Position numbers and translations under genes: made by a program. Under the pieces are notes generated by a model, which saw only the letters and a program-made list of their open reading frames with translations, did no database searches and had not been told where the DNA came from. Of a DNA stretch of 18,931 nt, positions 1-8,808 are shown in pieces (position 1 is the stretch's first letter; each line of letters opens with the position of its first letter). Source of the DNA: VAYN01 sp964540905 (GTDB lineage Bacteria > Actinomycetota > Thermoleophilia > Solirubrobacterales > 70-9); assembly GCA_964540905.1 (NCBI GenBank), contig CAZIOS010000039.1:1-18931 (forward strand), written 5' to 3'.

Positions 1-15
1 CCCGGCCGGGGTCGG

Positions 16-726
16 TCAGTTGGCTCCCGGGACGGCTGCCAGTAGGAGGGCTCCGGACTCGACGAGCATTTGGGCTTCTTCGCGGAGGCGGGTGGGGATG
101 GTGACCATTGCGTGGAGGTCGTCCAGTAGGGACGGGTCGCCGGTGATTTCGAGGGCGGGGACGCCGGCGGTGCCGACGACGATCGCGGCGGTCACTTCGA
201 GGGGGGAGCCGGTCAGGGTGAGGTCGGGGTCGGCGGCGCTGCCGCGGGAGGCTGCGATCCAGCCGTTGTCGAAGCGCAGGGCGAAGCTCTCGCCGTTGCT
301 GTGCAGGGCCAACATCAGTGAGGTCTCGGCTGGTGGGCGGAGGATCGTGCGGAGGGCGTTGGGCAGTGAGGAGGGGGCGAGGCCGACGATGTCCTCGGCC
401 GTCTGCATCTCCATCCCCCAGCGGGCCAGCTCGAGCATCGGGCGCTCGAGGCCGCGGCCGAGCGCGGTCAGCTCGTAGACCACGGCCGCGGCCGGCGGCT
501 CGAGCTCGCGGCGGGCGACGATGCCGTCGTCCTCGAGGACGCGCAGGCGCTTGCTGAGGACGTCGGTCGGGGCACCGCCGACCGCCCGCGCCAGGGCCGA
601 GAAGCGCAGCGGCCCGAGGCAGAGCTCGCGCACGATCAGCATCGACCAGCGCTCGCCGACCCGGTCGAGCGCGCAGGCGAGGCTGCACTCCTGTCCGTAG
701 CTCCTCCGCTCTGGCACAGGGTCCAT
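16..726 (-). CDS. HxlR-family transcriptional regulator with C-terminal SCP2-like domain
   Basis: A 236-residue predicted DNA-binding regulator. Residues about 10-100 form the HxlR winged helix: a conserved cysteine (C14), the ALDRVGERWSMLIVREL helix, a GPLRFSAL segment and an LSKRLRVLEDDGIVARR recognition/wing region. Residues about 130-230 (LRFDNGWIAASRG, DPDLTLTG, LEITGDPSLL) resemble the sterol-carrier-like domain often fused to actinobacterial HxlR proteins. The reading frame stays open to 1107, but homology begins near the ATG at 724-726, and a longer start would cover the divergent exporter gene. No clear Shine-Dalgarno precedes this ATG. It diverges from the MMPL exporter across a short gap holding a tandem repeat, so it probably controls that exporter and itself (inference). 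C14 lies where redox-sensing HxlR members such as YodB/HypR carry their sensing cysteine, but a redox role here is unproven. The ligand is unknown. Confidence 0.87.
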   Translation of the reverse strand: MDPVPERRSYGQECSLACALDRVGERWSMLIVRELCLGPLRFSALARAVGGAPTDVLSKRLRVLEDDGIVARRELEPPAAAVVYELTALGRGLERPMLELARWGMEMQTAEDIVGLAPSSLPNALRTILRPPAETSLMLALHSNGESFALRFDNGWIAASRGSAADPDLTLTGSPLEVTAAIVVGTAGVPALEITGDPSLLDDLHAMVTIPTRLREEAQMLVESGALLLAAVPGAN

Positions 727-729
727 CGT

Positions 730-771
730 AGCAATAGCTTTGACTTCCAAAGCGATTGCTTTGACTTCTGG
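730..771. promoter_or_regulatory. 21-bp tandem repeat, probable operator in the HxlR/MMPL divergent promoter
   Basis: Two adjacent 21-bp units begin at 730 and 751. They share AGC, then a short AT-rich core, then GCTTTGACTTC, with 16 of the first 18 positions identical. Each unit opens with a small palindrome, AGC-N4-GCT. The 21-bp period is two helical turns, as expected for two dimers on one DNA face. The repeat fills most of the gap between the divergent starts (726 and 790). A -10-like TACAGT lies at 772-777, 12 nt before the MMPL GTG. Binding by the adjacent HxlR protein is inference. Confidence 0.55.
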
Positions 772-789
772 TACAGTGCCGCCCGCCTC

Positions 790-2919
790 GTGAACCGCAT
801 CGCCGACCTCACCTGGAAGCACCCGAAGCTCGTGCTGGCCGCGGTCGCGGTCTTCGCCCTCTTCGCGGTCGCCGTCGCCCACGACGTCGAGCACCACCTC
901 AAGGCGGCCGGCTTCACCGACCCCGCCGCCCAGAGCGAAGAAGCGACGCGGACTCTCAACCAGGCCCTCGGCTACAACCCGAACCCGGCGATCGCCCTGG
1001 TCGTCCGCGCCCCGGGCGGCGGCCGGCTCGCCCTGCGCAGCCCGGCGCTCCGGCGCGAAGTCGACCGGCTCGCCAGCGGCATGGCGCGGCAGCGCTACAT
1101 CGGCCACGTCGTCGACCCGCTGCGCGAACCGCGGGCGGGGGCGGAGCTGATCGCCAAGGACGGCCGCTCGCTGATCGTCAGCGGCTACCTCTCCACCGCC
1201 GACATCGAGAACGCCGGCGGGATCGCCGCCGAAGAGGTCGAACCGCTGATCGCCCGCAGCAAGCTCGACGTCTCGATGGGCGGCTATGCGCCCAGCTTCA
1301 ACGAAGTCAACGACCAGACCAAAGCCGACCTGACCAAGGCCGAGCTGATCGCCTTCCCGCTGCTGGCGCTCTTGCTGCTGGTCGTCTTCCGGGGCGTGGT
1401 CGCGGCCGCCATCCCGCTCCTGATCGGCGGCGTCTCGATCGTCGGCACCCTGCTCGTGCTGCGGATCATGTCGACCTTCGTCGACACCTCGGTCTTCGCG
1501 CTCAACATCGCCACCGGGCTCAGCCTCGGGCTCGCGGTCGACTACGCGCTCTTACTGGTCTCGCGCTACCGCGAGGAGATCGCCAGCGGCGGCGCCAGCC
1601 GCGAGGCCCACCGCCGCACCGTCCGCACCGCCGGGCGCACCGCGCTCTTCTCCGGCTTCACCGTTGCCGCCGCGATGGCGGCGCTGGTGGTGCTGCCGCA
1701 GCGCTTCCTCTACTCGATCGGCGTCGCCGGCGCCGCCGTCGGGATCCTCTCGGCGGTGATCGCGGTCCTCGTCGTGCCCTCGCTGCTGGCCCTGCTCGGG
1801 ACCCGGATCGACGCGCTCTCGATCCGCCGCGGCGCCCCCGTCTCGGCCGAGTCCGACGGCTGGTACCGGCTGGCGCGGGGAGTGATGCGGCACCCGGTCG
1901 GCGTCGCCCTGGGCAGCACGGCGCTGATGCTGGCGGCGGCCTCGCCGCTGCTGTGGACGACCCTGACCGGGCCCAGCGCCCAGGCGGTGCCGCCCGGCCT
2001 CCCCTCCTACGGCGCCGACCACTACATCGACGGCCACTACCCGCGCGACGTCAGCGAAGCGGTCACCGTCGTCGTCGACGGCGGCGCCGGCCCCGCCCAG
2101 CTGGCCGGCTTCCAGCGGCGGATCGAGGCGATCGGCGAAGTCGCCCGCGGCACCCCCTTCCTGCCCGCCTCCGGCGGCGTCGCCTACGCCAACTTCGCCC
2201 TGCGCAGGACGGCGCTCGACGAATCCTCCCAGGACGCCGTGCGCCAGATCCGGGGGATGTCGCCGCCGGCCGCGGCGAGGGTGCTGGTCTCCGGCAACAC
2301 CGCCGAATTCATCGACCAGAAGCAGAGCCTGCTCGACCACCTGCCGCTCGTGGTCGGGCTGATCGCCGCGGTGACGCTGATCCTGCTCTTCCTGCTGACC
2401 GGCTCGGTCGTGCTGCCGCTGAAGACGCTGCTGATGAACACGCTGACGCTGGGCGCGACGCTGGGTATCGTCGTCCTCGCCTTCCAGGACGGGCTGCTCG
2501 ACGGCCTCTTCTCCTACACCGGCCCGAACGCGGTCGAGGTCTCGAGCCTGGTCTTCCTCTTCGCCGTGATCTTCGGCCTCGCCACCGACTACGCGGTGCT
2601 GGTGCTGGCGCGGATCAAGGAGCAGCACGACCGCGGCGAGAGCAACGAGCGGGCGGTCGCGACCGGGATCGGCCGCACCGGCCGCGTGATCACCGCCGCG
2701 GCGACGATGATCGCCGTCGTCTTCCTCGCCTTCGGCGTCAGCTCGGTCTTCTTCATGAAGGAGATAGCGGTCGGGATGGCGGTCGGCGTCCTGCTCGACG
2801 CCACCGTCGTCCGCGCCCTGCTCGTCCCCTCGTTGATGCGCCTGCTCGGCGACTGGAACTGGTGGGCGCCCTCCCCCCTGCGCCGCGTCTACCTCCGCCT
2901 CGGCTTCTCCGAGGGCTGA
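790..2919 (+). CDS. MMPL/RND-superfamily transporter
   Basis: A 709-residue inner-membrane exporter with the two-fold repeat of the MMPL branch of RND transporters. TM1 is at about 13-31, a periplasmic segment at 32-180, TM2-6 at about 185-338, TM7 at about 370-392, a second periplasmic segment to about 515, and TM8-12 at about 518-690. Two Asp-Tyr pairs lie in equivalent helices: D251-Y252 (GLAVDYALLL) and D600-Y601 (GLATDYAVLV). In MmpL3 such pairs are the proton relay, so proton-driven export of a lipid or hydrophobic molecule is likely; the substrate cannot be read. The length fits the shorter actinobacterial members without a long C-terminal tail. The start is GTG with no good Shine-Dalgarno, and the N-terminal NRIADLTWKHPKLVL suits the family. 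An acyl-CoA synthetase follows 22 nt later on the same strand, consistent with an acylated substrate (inference). Confidence 0.9.
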   Translation: MNRIADLTWKHPKLVLAAVAVFALFAVAVAHDVEHHLKAAGFTDPAAQSEEATRTLNQALGYNPNPAIALVVRAPGGGRLALRSPALRREVDRLASGMARQRYIGHVVDPLREPRAGAELIAKDGRSLIVSGYLSTADIENAGGIAAEEVEPLIARSKLDVSMGGYAPSFNEVNDQTKADLTKAELIAFPLLALLLLVVFRGVVAAAIPLLIGGVSIVGTLLVLRIMSTFVDTSVFALNIATGLSLGLAVDYALLLVSRYREEIASGGASREAHRRTVRTAGRTALFSGFTVAAAMAALVVLPQRFLYSIGVAGAAVGILSAVIAVLVVPSLLALLGTRIDALSIRRGAPVSAESDGWYRLARGVMRHPVGVALGSTALMLAAASPLLWTTLTGPSAQAVPPGLPSYGADHYIDGHYPRDVSEAVTVVVDGGAGPAQLAGFQRRIEAIGEVARGTPFLPASGGVAYANFALRRTALDESSQDAVRQIRGMSPPAAARVLVSGNTAEFIDQKQSLLDHLPLVVGLIAAVTLILLFLLTGSVVLPLKTLLMNTLTLGATLGIVVLAFQDGLLDGLFSYTGPNAVEVSSLVFLFAVIFGLATDYAVLVLARIKEQHDRGESNERAVATGIGRTGRVITAAATMIAVVFLAFGVSSVFFMKEIAVGMAVGVLLDATVVRALLVPSLMRLLGDWNWWAPSPLRRVYLRLGFSEG

Positions 2920-2923
2920 AAAA

Positions 2924-2938
2924 CCGGCAGACTGCCGG
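2924..2938 (+). repeat. Short hairpin between the exporter and acyl-CoA synthetase genes
   Basis: CCGGCAG and CTGCCGG flank one base, so the practical stem is 6 bp with a 3-nt loop. It sits 4 nt after the exporter stop and 3 nt before the TTG start of the next gene. There is no U-tract, so it is a weak terminator at best. It may instead influence ribosome access to the next gene. Confidence 0.35.
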
Positions 2939-2941
2939 GCC

Positions 2942-4399
2942 TTGAACCTGATCGAGGACCTGATGGAGCGCTCGCCGGCCTCGCGGCTGGGGATCGTCGC
3001 GATCGATGACGAGGCGAACCGGCGCGACTGGCACTTCGGCGAACTGATCGCCTGCTCGGCCGGGCTCTCGGGCGCCTTCGCGGCGCGCGGAGTGCGGCGC
3101 GGCGATGTGGTGATGACGTTGGTCGGCAACCGGATCGAGTGGGTGCTGACCCTGCTCGCCTGCTGGCGGATGGGGGCGGTGGCGCTGCCCTGCAGCACCC
3201 AGCTGCGCCGCGGCGACCTGGCGCTGCGCGTCGCCGCCGCCGACCCCAGGCTCTGCGTCGGCGACGAGTTCCTGCTGGCGGAGCTGCCGGACGGGGTGGC
3301 GGCGATGACCCTGGCCGAGGTCGGCGGCGTCCTCGACGAGGACCGCCCGCAGGAGACGCCGGCCGCGGTCGCGGCGATGGACGCCGAGGATCCGGCGCTG
3401 ATCGTCTTCACCTCGGGGACGACCGGCGAGCCGCGCGGGGTCGTCCACGCCTACCGCTACCTGCTCGGCCAGCGGCTTCAGGCCGAGCACTGGTTCGGCT
3501 CGCGCCCGGGTGAGCTGGCCTGGTGCACGACCGCGACCGGCTGGTCGAAGTCGGCCCGCAACGTCTTCCTCGCCCCCTGGCTGACCGGCGCCGCCGCGGT
3601 CCTGCACGAGGGCCGCTTCGACCCCGCCGAGCGGCTCGACTTCGCCGCGGCGCTCGGCGTCAACGTGCTCTGCCAGGCGCCGACCGAGTACCGGATGCTG
3701 GCCCGGCGCACGCGGCTGCGCGGCTGGCCGGCGCTGCGGCGGATGGTCTCCGCCGGCGAGCCGCTGGATCCGGAGACGATCGCCGCCTGGCGCGAGGCCA
3801 GCGGGCTCGAGCCGGCCGACGGCTACGGCCAGACCGAGACCGGCCAGGTCACCGCCAACCTCGCCGGCGAGCCCGTCCGCGAGGGCTCGATGGGCCGGCC
3901 GCTGCCGGGGATCGAGACCCGGGTCCTCGGCGCCGGGGACGGCGCCGCCGGCGAACTGCAGCTGCGCGCCGCCTCCTCCCCCACCTTCTTCTCCCGCTAC
4001 CTCGACGGCGAGCGCTGCGGGGACGAGTGGTGGCCGACCGGCGACCTGGTCCGCGAGGACGAGGACGGCTTCCTCTACTTCGAGGGCCGCGGCGACGACA
4101 TCATCCTCTCCTCCGGCTACCGGATCGGGCCGACCGAGGTCGAGGCGGCGCTGCTCTCGCACCCGGCCGTCGCCGAGGCCGCCGCCGTCGCCGCGCCCGA
4201 TCCCGAGCGCGGCGCCGTGGTGCGGGCGATCGTCGTCCCCCGCGAGCGCGAGCCGAGCCCGGAGCTGGCCCGCGAGCTGCAGGAGCACTGCAAAGCCCAG
4301 ACCGCCCCCTACAAGTTCCCCCGCATCGTCGACTTTGCGGCCGAGCTGCCGAAGACGAGCAGCGGCAAGCTCAAGCGAGCGCAGCTGCGCCAGGGCTGA
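2942..4399 (+). CDS. AMP-binding acyl-CoA synthetase (medium-chain-like)
   Basis: A 485-residue ANL-superfamily enzyme, predicted to activate a carboxylic acid with ATP and transfer the acyl-adenylate to CoA. The P-loop is at 157-166 (TSGTTGEPRG, with Arg165 where Lys is usual). The A5 motif is DGYGQTETG (293-301). The A7/A8 hinge region spans 363-400 (WWPTGDLV, then GRGDDIILSSGYRIGPTEVE). The A10 motif PKTSSGKLKR holds the catalytic Lys476. YGQTE and the overall pattern suit the medium-chain ACSM-like group, but the chain length used is not readable. The TTG start gives a family-like N-terminus (NLIEDLMERSP). An in-frame ATG at 2963 with GAGG upstream is an alternative that loses 7 residues. 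The gene probably shares a transcript with the upstream exporter. It is convergent with the GGDEF-EAL gene, leaving only 12 nt between the stop codons. Confidence 0.9.
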   Translation: MNLIEDLMERSPASRLGIVAIDDEANRRDWHFGELIACSAGLSGAFAARGVRRGDVVMTLVGNRIEWVLTLLACWRMGAVALPCSTQLRRGDLALRVAAADPRLCVGDEFLLAELPDGVAAMTLAEVGGVLDEDRPQETPAAVAAMDAEDPALIVFTSGTTGEPRGVVHAYRYLLGQRLQAEHWFGSRPGELAWCTTATGWSKSARNVFLAPWLTGAAAVLHEGRFDPAERLDFAAALGVNVLCQAPTEYRMLARRTRLRGWPALRRMVSAGEPLDPETIAAWREASGLEPADGYGQTETGQVTANLAGEPVREGSMGRPLPGIETRVLGAGDGAAGELQLRAASSPTFFSRYLDGERCGDEWWPTGDLVREDEDGFLYFEGRGDDIILSSGYRIGPTEVEAALLSHPAVAEAAAVAAPDPERGAVVRAIVVPREREPSPELARELQEHCKAQTAPYKFPRIVDFAAELPKTSSGKLKRAQLRQG

Positions 4400-4415
4400 G
4401 CGGCGCCGCGCTCAG
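4396..4415. terminator. Bidirectional hairpin containing both convergent stop codons
   Basis: CTGAGCG (4396-4402) and CGCTCAG (4409-4415) form a 7-bp stem around a 6-nt GC-rich loop. The left arm contains the synthetase TGA (4397-4399). The right arm contains the complement of the GGDEF-EAL TGA (4412-4414). There is no U-tract on either side, so intrinsic termination strength is uncertain. Confidence 0.5.
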
Positions 4416-5827
4416 GGGGTCGGCTCGCGGGCGATGCCGTCGGCCTCGTCGACCGGGCGGCCGAGGTGGAAGCCCTGGGCCATGTCGACGCCGTACTCGC
4501 GCAGGAGCGCGGTCGTGTCGTCGTCCTGGACGAACTCGGCGATCGTCGTCTTGCCGAGCCCCTGGGCGATCTGGACGATCGCCTTCACGGTCAGCTGGTC
4601 GGCGTCGTTGCGCGGCATGTCGCGGATGAAGGCGCCGTCGATCTTGATCACGTCGAAGGGCATCGAGCGCAGGTAGTAGAAGGGGCCGAAGCCGGCGCCG
4701 TAGTCGTCGATCGCGACCTGGCAGCCGAACTCGGTCAGGCGGTCGGCGAAGCCGGCGGCGCGCTCGTAGTCGTTGACCTGGGCGGTCTGGGTGATCTCGA
4801 AGGTGCAGCGGGCGGGGTCGGCCTCGCCTTCGTCGAGGCGGCGCTCGATGTATTCGAGCACCGAGATGTCGGCCAGCGAGGCGCCGGAGAGGTTGACGTG
4901 GAGGGAGACGGGGTCGCCCGCGCGTTCGCGTTCGGCGACGATCTCCAGCGCCCGGCCGACCACCCAGCGGTCGAGCTCCTGCACCATCCCGACCCGCTCG
5001 GCCGCCTCGATGAATTCCGCGGCCGGCAGCAGCTTGCCCCCCTCGCCGGGCATCCGCAGCAGCACCTCGTAGCGCTCGACCCCGCCGGAGGCGAGGCTGC
5101 GGATCGGCTGCGTCGCCAGGCTCAGCCGGTTCTGGGTCAGGGCGTCGCGGATCCGCGCCGTCGTCGTCAGCCGCGCCGGGCTGGCGCTGCTGCCTTCGCT
5201 CGGGTCCTCGAAGAGGGCGATCCGGTTGCGTCCCTCTTCCTTGGCCCGGTAGAGCGCCTGGTCGGCGGCAACCAGGACCGCCTCGGCGGCGACGTCGCGG
5301 CGGCTGCCGAACATCGTCAGACCGACGCTGATCGTCGATCCGCCCCCCTCCGGGGTCATCACCTCGGCGACCTGGGCGCGCAGCTCCTCGCCCAGCTGCA
5401 GGGCGCCGCCGGTGTCGGTCTGCGGCATCAGCACCACGAACTCGTCGCCGGAGAGGCGGGCGACGATGTCGGTCGTCCGCACCCGTTCGCGCATGATCTC
5501 GGCGACCCGCCGGATCAGGTTGTCGCCAGCCTGGTGCCCGAAGCGATCGTTGACGGTCTTGAGCCCGTCGATGTCGACCACCATCACCGCACCCTGGCCG
5601 CCGTAGCGGGCGCTGAAGGAGACGTACTGGTCGAGTTCGGCGCGGAAGCGGCGCCGGTTCAGCAACCCCGTCAGCGAGTCGTGGTCGGCGAGGTAGCGCA
5701 GCTCGGCCTCGGTCTTCTCGGCCCGCACCAGCGCTTCCCGCAACACCTGGCGATCCTCCGGCGGCAGCTTCGCCAGCACCGATTCGACCGCCGGGTCGCG
5801 CTTGTCCAGGTTCTCCGCGCTCTGCAT
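4412..5827 (-). CDS. GGDEF-EAL cyclic-di-GMP turnover protein
   Basis: A 471-residue soluble hybrid of a diguanylate cyclase and a c-di-GMP phosphodiesterase. A short coiled-coil-like segment (about 25-48) precedes a GGDEF domain at about 45-205: DHDSLTGLLNRR, metal-binding DIDGLKTVNDRFGH, active-site SGDEF (126-130) and an inhibitory-site RTTD (117-120) five residues before it. The EAL domain spans about 220-460: EVL (254-256) in place of EAL, N312 (VNLSG), E344 (EIT), D374-D375, K395 (IKIDG), E431 and Q451. The substrate and metal ligands look present, but EITE reads EITQ (Q347) and the usual AEGVE/AEFVE reads AEFVQ (Q434). Phosphodiesterase activity is therefore less certain than cyclase activity. 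No sensor or membrane domain is visible. The ATG at 5825-5827 lacks a Shine-Dalgarno. An in-frame GTG at 5870-5872 would add 15 residues. Confidence 0.88.
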   Translation of the reverse strand: MQSAENLDKRDPAVESVLAKLPPEDRQVLREALVRAEKTEAELRYLADHDSLTGLLNRRRFRAELDQYVSFSARYGGQGAVMVVDIDGLKTVNDRFGHQAGDNLIRRVAEIMRERVRTTDIVARLSGDEFVVLMPQTDTGGALQLGEELRAQVAEVMTPEGGGSTISVGLTMFGSRRDVAAEAVLVAADQALYRAKEEGRNRIALFEDPSEGSSASPARLTTTARIRDALTQNRLSLATQPIRSLASGGVERYEVLLRMPGEGGKLLPAAEFIEAAERVGMVQELDRWVVGRALEIVAERERAGDPVSLHVNLSGASLADISVLEYIERRLDEGEADPARCTFEITQTAQVNDYERAAGFADRLTEFGCQVAIDDYGAGFGPFYYLRSMPFDVIKIDGAFIRDMPRNDADQLTVKAIVQIAQGLGKTTIAEFVQDDDTTALLREYGVDMAQGFHLGRPVDEADGIAREPTP

Positions 5828-5830
5828 TGA

Positions 5831-5851
5831 CGGGAAGTTATTGGCTTCCCG
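5831..5851 (-). repeat. Inverted repeat just upstream of the GGDEF-EAL start
   Basis: CGGGAAG and CTTCCCG arms of 7 bp flank a 7-nt loop, ending 3 nt before the ATG of the GGDEF-EAL gene. In that transcript the hairpin would occupy the normal ribosome-binding position. Either it regulates translation, it is a protein operator, or translation starts upstream at the GTG at 5870-5872 and the repeat is coding. Confidence 0.45.
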
Positions 5852-5923
5852 GGCGCCCGGCAGGCTGACCACCCCGGATTCCGCCAGTGGACTCGAATTT
5901 CGGCGAGCGACGCCGCCCAATAG

Positions 5924-5951
5924 TTGGCCTGCCGGTTGTCATAAGTAGGCT
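5924..5951 (+). promoter_or_regulatory. Putative promoter giving a leaderless yyaL-like mRNA
   Basis: TTGGCC (5924-5929), a 16-nt spacer and TAGGCT (5946-5951, TANNNT type) end 7 nt before the ATG at 5959. This is the spacing expected for a leaderless transcript, which is common in actinobacteria. AGGAG at 5953-5957 is too close to the ATG to act as a normal Shine-Dalgarno. Confidence 0.35.
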
Positions 5952-5958
5952 CAGGAGA

Positions 5959-8046
<2,088 letters not shown>

Positions 8047-8048
8047 CG

Positions 8049-8094
8049 CGTTCGATGAGTTAGCCCGCCCATAGCCGGGTCAATTCATCGAACG
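8049..8094. terminator. Long hairpin between convergent yyaL-like and phzF-like genes
   Basis: CGTTCGATGA (8049-8058) pairs with TCATCGAACG (8085-8094). The stem continues through a G-T wobble, two A-T pairs, one mismatch, a second wobble and CCCG/CGGG, leaving an 8-nt loop (8068-8075). It starts 3 nt after the yyaL-like stop. Its right arm contains the phzF-like stop (8080-8082) and last codons. It is a probable bidirectional terminator without U-tracts, or a lineage palindromic repeat. Confidence 0.6.
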
Positions 8095-8772
8095 GCGCCT
8101 AAACTGGTGCTCGCGGACCTCGTCGAGGACGACCCGGCCGCCGACCTCGGCGCGGCCGTCGCCGAGCGGGCGGGCGTCGAGCAGCGAGCCGCGGCCCTGG
8201 TGGATCGTCAGCGGCCGGCCGAGCCGCTCGCAGAGCACGATCGCCGCCGAGCCGGTCGCCTCGTCCTCCTCGATGCCTTCCTCGAGCGGGAAGCTGCGCG
8301 AGCGCACGACGCCCGCCGCCTCGTCCACCCAGGCCCAGCAGTAGGCCATCTCCTCGCCCGGCGGTGGCCCGACCAGCCACTCGACGCTCGCCGCGTCGGC
8401 GAGTTGCAGCAGCTCCCACGGCGGTGACCACTCGGCCCGGGCGGTGACGAAGGTCAGCTCGCCCTGGCACCGCACCGCGACCTCGCCGGCCGGCGGCCGC
8501 AGGACGTCGATCGGAACCCCCTCACGGGCCAGCAGCCAGGCGGTACCGACGCTGGGATGACCGGCGAAGGGCAGCTCGGCCGCCGGGGTGAAGATCCGGC
8601 ACTCGCCGCGGCCGGCGTCGTCGACGAAGACCGTCTCCGAGAAGCCGAGCTCCCGCGCCACCGCCTGGCGCCGCTCCGCCGGCACCTCGGCGCCGTCGAG
8701 GAAGACCCCGAGCGGGTTGCCCCACTCCCCCTCCTCGTCGCAGAAAACGCGCAGGACGTGGAGTGTCGCCAT
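8080..8772 (-). CDS. PhzF-family isomerase/epimerase-like protein
   Basis: A 230-residue protein with the diaminopimelate-epimerase-like fold of the PhzF family. Visible motifs are GNPLGVF (18-24), SETVFV with the catalytic-position Glu46, GHPSVGTAWLL (71-81) and EDEATGSAA (169-177, usually EDPATGSA). The family includes PhzF of phenazine synthesis and many uncharacterised homologues. No other phenazine gene is present, so the specific reaction is unknown and a phenazine role is not supported. At 230 residues it is shorter than the usual 260-300, with the middle reduced between residues about 105 and 165. It lies 34 nt downstream of glnA on the same strand and may be co-transcribed with it. 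Its last codons and stop fall inside the shared hairpin with the yyaL-like gene, so the extreme C-terminus (RRRSMN) is probably not functionally important. Confidence 0.83.
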   Translation of the reverse strand: MATLHVLRVFCDEEGEWGNPLGVFLDGAEVPAERRQAVARELGFSETVFVDDAGRGECRIFTPAAELPFAGHPSVGTAWLLAREGVPIDVLRPPAGEVAVRCQGELTFVTARAEWSPPWELLQLADAASVEWLVGPPPGEEMAYCWAWVDEAAGVVRSRSFPLEEGIEEDEATGSAAIVLCERLGRPLTIHQGRGSLLDARPLGDGRAEVGGRVVLDEVREHQFRRRSMN

Positions 8773-8792
8773 CGCCTACGCCCGAACCCTCA

Positions 8793-8808
8793 GAGGCCGC
8801 TGGGCCTC
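8793..8808 (-). terminator. Small hairpin at the end of glnA
   Basis: GAGGCC (8793-8798) and GGCCTC (8803-8808) form a 6-bp stem with a 4-nt loop that overlaps the glnA stop codon (8807-8809). There is no U-tract. It could partly reduce read-through into the phzF-like gene. An 8-bp direct repeat, CTCAGAGG, occurs at 8789 and 8806. Confidence 0.35.

Noticed and set aside
1..10. CCCGGCCGGG palindrome at the window start
   Set aside because: Short GC palindromes are expected by chance at this base composition, and there is no context to the left.
727..1107. N-terminal extension of the HxlR frame
   Set aside because: It covers the divergent exporter gene and the operator region and has no homology; the HxlR domain begins just after 726.
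1552..3411. 619-codon minus-strand open frame across the exporter and synthetase
   Set aside because: It is antisense to two genes with intact motifs, is highly repetitive in composition, and has no recognisable domain.
4466..5830. 454-codon plus-strand open frame
   Set aside because: It is a mirror of the GGDEF-EAL gene, whose motifs are unambiguous on the other strand.
8080..8772. A phenazine biosynthesis locus because of the PhzF homologue
   Set aside because: No other phz gene is near, and PhzF-like proteins are widespread without phenazine synthesis.
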